Positions 61,291 through 64,000 of a stretch of 64,000 bases of DNA are shown one piece after another. Position 1 is the first letter of the stretch. Each line of letters starts with the position of its first letter. Below the pieces are notes generated by a model that saw nothing but the letters and a program-made list of their open reading frames with translations, had not been told where the DNA came from and searched no databases. The DNA comes from CAYUYV01 sp050331455 (GTDB lineage Bacteria; Pseudomonadota; Alphaproteobacteria; JAJFIK01): positions 62,001-126,000 of the forward strand of contig JBHJGV010000007.1 of the NCBI GenBank assembly GCA_050331455.1. Reading direction: 5' to 3'. A program made the translations under genes and the position numbers.

Positions 61291-62430
61291 ATGACGGAAG
61301 GTGGCCCCCCACAGTCCGGCGGCTCCCAAACCGCCCGTTCTTCAACTGCGCCCGGCGCGCCGGCCCCGAAGGCTCACCCGTCGCAGCCCATGGCGTCCGG
61401 CGCCAGCGATGCCGCACCCTTGCAGGATGCGTTGACAGCGCTTGCCGGCCGTCTCGCGCCCGGCGCGGTGGCCATCGACGCTCTCAGCCGGCTGTCCGGG
61501 GGCGCCAGCCAGGAAACCTGGTCTTTCGACGCCGTGCGCGCCGATGGCACGCGCATTCCACTGATCCTGCGCCGTCCCCCCGGCGGGCGCGGCACAGCCG
61601 AAGACGAAAGCATGGGCGGCACCGGCGTCGGCCTCGAACTGGAGGCCCAGGTCATTCGAACCTGCGCCGGCTATGGCGTGCCCGTACCGGCCGTTCCCTA
61701 TGTGGCGAAACCCCAGGACGGTCTCGGCACAGCCTATGTCATGTCACGGGTAGAGGGCGAGACCATTGCCCGCAAAATCCTGCGCAATCCCGAATTCGCG
61801 AATGCACGGGCGGTCATGGCCTATCAATGCGGCGCCATTCTGGCGCGCATCCACAGCGTGCCAACCGGCGCCCTGCCCGGTCTTGGGATCAGCGACGCGG
61901 CCCAGCAGTGGCAGCGCTATCGGGACATCTATGACAGCTTCCACGAGCCCCGGCCGGTCTTCGAATACGCCTTCCGCTGGCTCAAGGAGCGCCTGCCACC
62001 GCCCGACGGGCCCGTGACCCTGGTGCATGGGGATTTCCGGAACGGCAATCTGATGATCGGGCCGGAAGGTGTGCGCGCGGTCCTCGATTGGGAACTGACT
62101 CATCTTGGCGATCCGGCCGAGGATCTGGGCTGGATTTGCGTCAACTCCTGGCGTTTCGGGGTCAGCATGAAGCCCGTGGGCGGTTTCGGAGAACTGAAGG
62201 ACCTTTTGGCCGGCTACCGCCAGGGCGGCGGCGCGCCCATCGATGCCGAGCGAGTCTATTTCTGGACCGCCTTCGGAACCTTGAAATGGGGCATCATGTG
62301 CATGATGATGGTCGATACATTCCGAACGGGCCGCGACCGCTCCGTGGAGCGGGCCGCCATCGGGCGCCGTGCCTCAGAAACCGAGATCGACCTGATGAAT
62401 CTGCTGGCTCCGCAACGGACAGACGGCTGA
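61291..62430 (+). CDS. Aminoglycoside-phosphotransferase-like kinase (ACAD10-like APH family)
   Basis: 379 aa. A low-complexity leader of about 50 residues precedes an APH/choline-kinase fold: LSGGASQETWSF (nucleotide loop), LVHGDFRNGNLMIGPEG with the catalytic HGDFRNGN (Asp), and VLDWELTHLGDP (metal Asp). The layout is that of the ACAD10/11-type phosphotransferases often found beside acyl-CoA dehydrogenases, not of antibiotic-resistance enzymes. The ATG at 61291 follows ggaag by five bases; a TTG at 61261 is possible. The DUF6285 gene starts eight bases downstream, and such pairs with acyl-CoA dehydrogenases are common, suggesting a role in catabolism of a hydroxylated or modified acyl substrate. 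Confidence 0.85.
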   Translation: MTEGGPPQSGGSQTARSSTAPGAPAPKAHPSQPMASGASDAAPLQDALTALAGRLAPGAVAIDALSRLSGGASQETWSFDAVRADGTRIPLILRRPPGGRGTAEDESMGGTGVGLELEAQVIRTCAGYGVPVPAVPYVAKPQDGLGTAYVMSRVEGETIARKILRNPEFANARAVMAYQCGAILARIHSVPTGALPGLGISDAAQQWQRYRDIYDSFHEPRPVFEYAFRWLKERLPPPDGPVTLVHGDFRNGNLMIGPEGVRAVLDWELTHLGDPAEDLGWICVNSWRFGVSMKPVGGFGELKDLLAGYRQGGGAPIDAERVYFWTAFGTLKWGIMCMMMVDTFRTGRDRSVERAAIGRRASETEIDLMNLLAPQRTDG

Positions 62431-62438
62431 GAGGCGTT

Positions 62439-62846
62439 ATGGAGGATTCTCCCACGGCCCGGGAACTGGTCACGGCAGTCCGGGAATTTATCGAGGAGCG
62501 CCTCGCGCCAACGCTGGAAGGGCACACCGCCTTTCATGCCCGGGTTGCCGTCAACGCCCTCGGGATCGTCGAGCGCCAGCTCGACCAAGGCCCAGGGGCC
62601 GAGGCCCGGGAGCACGAACGATTGAAGACGTTGCTGGGCGAGGATGCGGATCTGGCCAGCCTCAACCAGAGCCTTGCACTGGCCATCCGGGACGGCCGGC
62701 TGTCCTTGGACGATCCGGCCCTGATCGATCACCTGCGCGCGACCACCGTGGACAAGGTCATGATCGATCAGCCGCGCTATTCCGGCCTGCGGGACGCCCT
62801 CGCCGCGGGCCTGGACGGCTCCGGATCCATGGCCGGATTCGCTTAA
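62439..62846 (+). CDS. DUF6285 domain protein
   Basis: 135 aa helical, soluble protein: ELVTAVREFIEERLAPTLEG, FHARVAVNALGIVERQL and DLASLNQSLALAIRDGRLS. I recall it as the DUF6285 family, typically encoded directly after an ACAD10-like phosphotransferase, as here (eight-base gap). The ATG at 62439 has gagg four bases upstream. Function unknown; probably a partner or regulator of the kinase. Confidence 0.78.
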   Translation: MEDSPTARELVTAVREFIEERLAPTLEGHTAFHARVAVNALGIVERQLDQGPGAEAREHERLKTLLGEDADLASLNQSLALAIRDGRLSLDDPALIDHLRATTVDKVMIDQPRYSGLRDALAAGLDGSGSMAGFA

Positions 62847-62875
62847 GTCTCGATCCCGATACGGACTTTCAAATT

Positions 62876-62912
62876 CGAAGGGCCATCCGCTTGCTGATCG
62901 GACGGCCCTTCG
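62876..62912 (+). terminator. Hairpin after the DUF6285 gene
   Basis: cgaagggcc (62876-62884) and ggcccttcg (62904-62912) form a 9-bp perfect stem, 30 bp after the stop. The T-run after it is weak (ttcgtc). Confidence 0.6.
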
Positions 62913-62915
62913 TTC

Positions 62916-62951
62916 GTCAAGCGTACTGGGTTTGTCAAGCGTACTGGGTTT
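62916..62951. repeat. Exact 18-bp tandem duplication
   Basis: gtcaagcgtactgggttt (62916-62933) is repeated exactly at 62934-62951, with a partial third copy (gtcgag). It lies between the terminator-like hairpin and the end of the convergent membrane protein gene. Confidence 0.92.
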
Positions 62952-62968
62952 GTCGAGGGTGATAGCCC

Positions 62969-64000
62969 TTACGCCGGCACCGGAGCGCGGACGCGGGCCA
63001 TCCGCGCCAGCACCAGGACCCAGGCGATGCCCGCCTCCACGACCGGCGGAACGATGGCCAGCCATGGCGATTCAAGGGGCGTGGCGAAAAACAGGCTTGC
63101 CGCGCTTGCCGAGGTGAATGTCAGCACGATGGCCGGCAGGACTGTGTACAGGACCAGCAGCGTGATGAAGGCCGCAAAATCGGCCCGCCGACTCTGGGCC
63201 GAGGCATTGTAGAGCAGCACGATGCCCACATCCCGTGCCAAGAAGAAGAAGCTGGCCACGAACCAGGCCCGCCAGTCATAGGGGCCTTCGGCGATCCGGG
63301 CGAGGATGGACAGGTCGTCATCAAGATCGAAGTCCGCCGGGATCTGGCCCGCAATGTCCAGCGGCTGACCGGTCACAAGCAGTGCCAGCGTGACGAGCCC
63401 CACGGCCAGCAGCGACCAGCCCCAACTCGGCACGCCGGACACCGCATTGCCCAGGCGACCGGCCGACGCCTCCCGCCCGATCCAGCGCAGGGTGACGATG
63501 TCCTTTCCGTCGAGGAACACCATGACGTATGTCAGCACCATGGCCGTGGTGACCGCCGCCACCAGGCGCAGCGTGAGCCCCAGATCCATGCGCCCCAGAA
63601 CATCCCGCAGCTCGGGGGAATCGATCCCCCAGCGGATGAGATCGGTGAAGCCCGCCACATAGGCCATCATGAAGATCAAGAACCCGATCCACACCAGCGG
63701 CGAATTGGTGAACTGCAGTTCCTGGCGCATCAGGCGGTGGTTGCCCACCACGGCCCACACCGCGAAGATCCCAATGGATGCGAGAACGAAGCTGCGCGCC
63801 GGCACCTCGCCGCCATACCAGAGCAGCGGGACGTCGATGCCCTCCGGCCAGTTGCCCGGCCAGGCACTGGCCACGGAAAAGGCCGCCGCAAGGCCGAGGA
63901 ACTGATAGAGAAACACCCCGAAGCCCGGGTGCCGCAATTGCCGCCGGACTGCCAGGAGACTGGACAGCATGGCAACGGCATGGGCGAAAACCCCGACGAG
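62969..64000 (-). CDS. Multi-helix membrane protein, 5' end beyond the window
   Basis: At least 343 residues. Nine or more transmembrane helices, for example FGVFLYQFLGLAAAFSVASA, LVWIGFLIFMMAYVAGF, SLLAVGLVTLALLVTG and LLYNASAQSRRADFAAFI with adjacent helices. An ATG at 63970 is possible, but the frame stays open to the window end and the upstream codons (LVGVFAHAVA) continue a membrane-like sequence, so I treat the gene as truncated by the window. It resembles a C-terminal ABC-2 permease or related integral membrane protein; I cannot name the family. An 18-bp tandem repeat lies just past its stop. Confidence 0.6.
   Translation of the reverse strand, partial: LVGVFAHAVAMLSSLLAVRRQLRHPGFGVFLYQFLGLAAAFSVASAWPGNWPEGIDVPLLWYGGEVPARSFVLASIGIFAVWAVVGNHRLMRQELQFTNSPLVWIGFLIFMMAYVAGFTDLIRWGIDSPELRDVLGRMDLGLTLRLVAAVTTAMVLTYVMVFLDGKDIVTLRWIGREASAGRLGNAVSGVPSWGWSLLAVGLVTLALLVTGQPLDIAGQIPADFDLDDDLSILARIAEGPYDWRAWFVASFFFLARDVGIVLLYNASAQSRRADFAAFITLLVLYTVLPAIVLTFTSASAASLFFATPLESPWLAIVPPVVEAGIAWVLVLARMARVRAPVPA

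Overview
The window is about 64 kb of GC-rich, densely coding chromosome with no rRNA, tRNA, CRISPR array, insertion sequence or phage gene that I can see. Gene content and gene order fit an alphaproteobacterium. The main pointers are an alphaproteobacterial-style che operon (STAS, cheY, cheA, cheW, mcp, cheR, cheD, cheB), PstA and PstC permeases with enlarged loops, an NDUFAF6-like squalene-synthase homologue, an Fe superoxide dismutase, a DUF6671 protein and an APH/DUF6285 pair. I cannot place it below class with confidence. Many start codons are GTG or TTG with strong Shine-Dalgarno sequences, and consecutive genes often overlap by four bases (ATGA or GTGA).

Layout. (1) 0.5-4.3 kb: a soluble-lytic-transglycosylase-type murein hydrolase and a saccharopine-dehydrogenase-family oxidoreductase. 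(2) 4.3-21 kb: an exopolysaccharide/O-antigen locus. It has a family 2 glycosyltransferase, a stand-alone BY-kinase/CpsD ATPase, a Wzz-type co-polymerase, an outer-membrane beta-barrel, a Wza-type exporter, the complete dTDP-L-rhamnose pathway (rfbA, rfbC, rfbD, rfbB), an SDR reductase and two large, unusual, translationally coupled glycosyltransferases (1184 and 633 aa). (3) 21.2-26 kb: a tight operon of a DUF3604 PHP-like protein, a parvulin-like isomerase, a HupE/UreJ-like membrane protein and a small HNH nuclease. (4) 26.1-35.4 kb: a nine-gene chemotaxis operon ending in a protein that carries a CheZ-like DxxxQ motif. (5) 35.7-45.2 kb: a mixed stretch with a SYLF lipid-binding protein, DUF6671, an S9 peptidase lipoprotein, a CaCA cation exchanger, a Tat-exported class A beta-lactamase, an SDR, a methyltransferase and a GT51 homologue that has lost both catalytic glutamates. 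(6) 45.5-51.8 kb: phosphate acquisition, with pstS, pstC, pstA, a second PstS-like protein and a PiT-like permease, but no pstB or phoU. (7) 51.9-64 kb: a TraB/GumN protein, the NDUFAF6-like protein, sodB, an enoyl-CoA hydratase, a type I secretion ABC/MFP pair whose MFP has an unusual N-terminal tail of about 490 residues, a DUF502 protein, the APH/DUF6285 pair and a membrane protein cut by the window end.

How the genes work together. The rfb genes supply dTDP-rhamnose to the glycosyltransferases, and Wza, the beta-barrel, Wzz and CpsD would polymerise and export the product. The che operon is a full adaptation-capable signalling set (MCP, CheA, CheW, CheY, CheR, CheB, CheD), possibly with its own phosphatase. 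The Pst and PiT genes form a phosphate-uptake island; a candidate Pho box precedes the second PstS gene. A recurring oddity is the number of exact or near-exact short tandem duplications (12-18 bp), in intergenic DNA and in low-constraint protein segments (signal peptide, linkers, acidic or proline-rich tails). They suggest an active slippage/duplication process in this genome.
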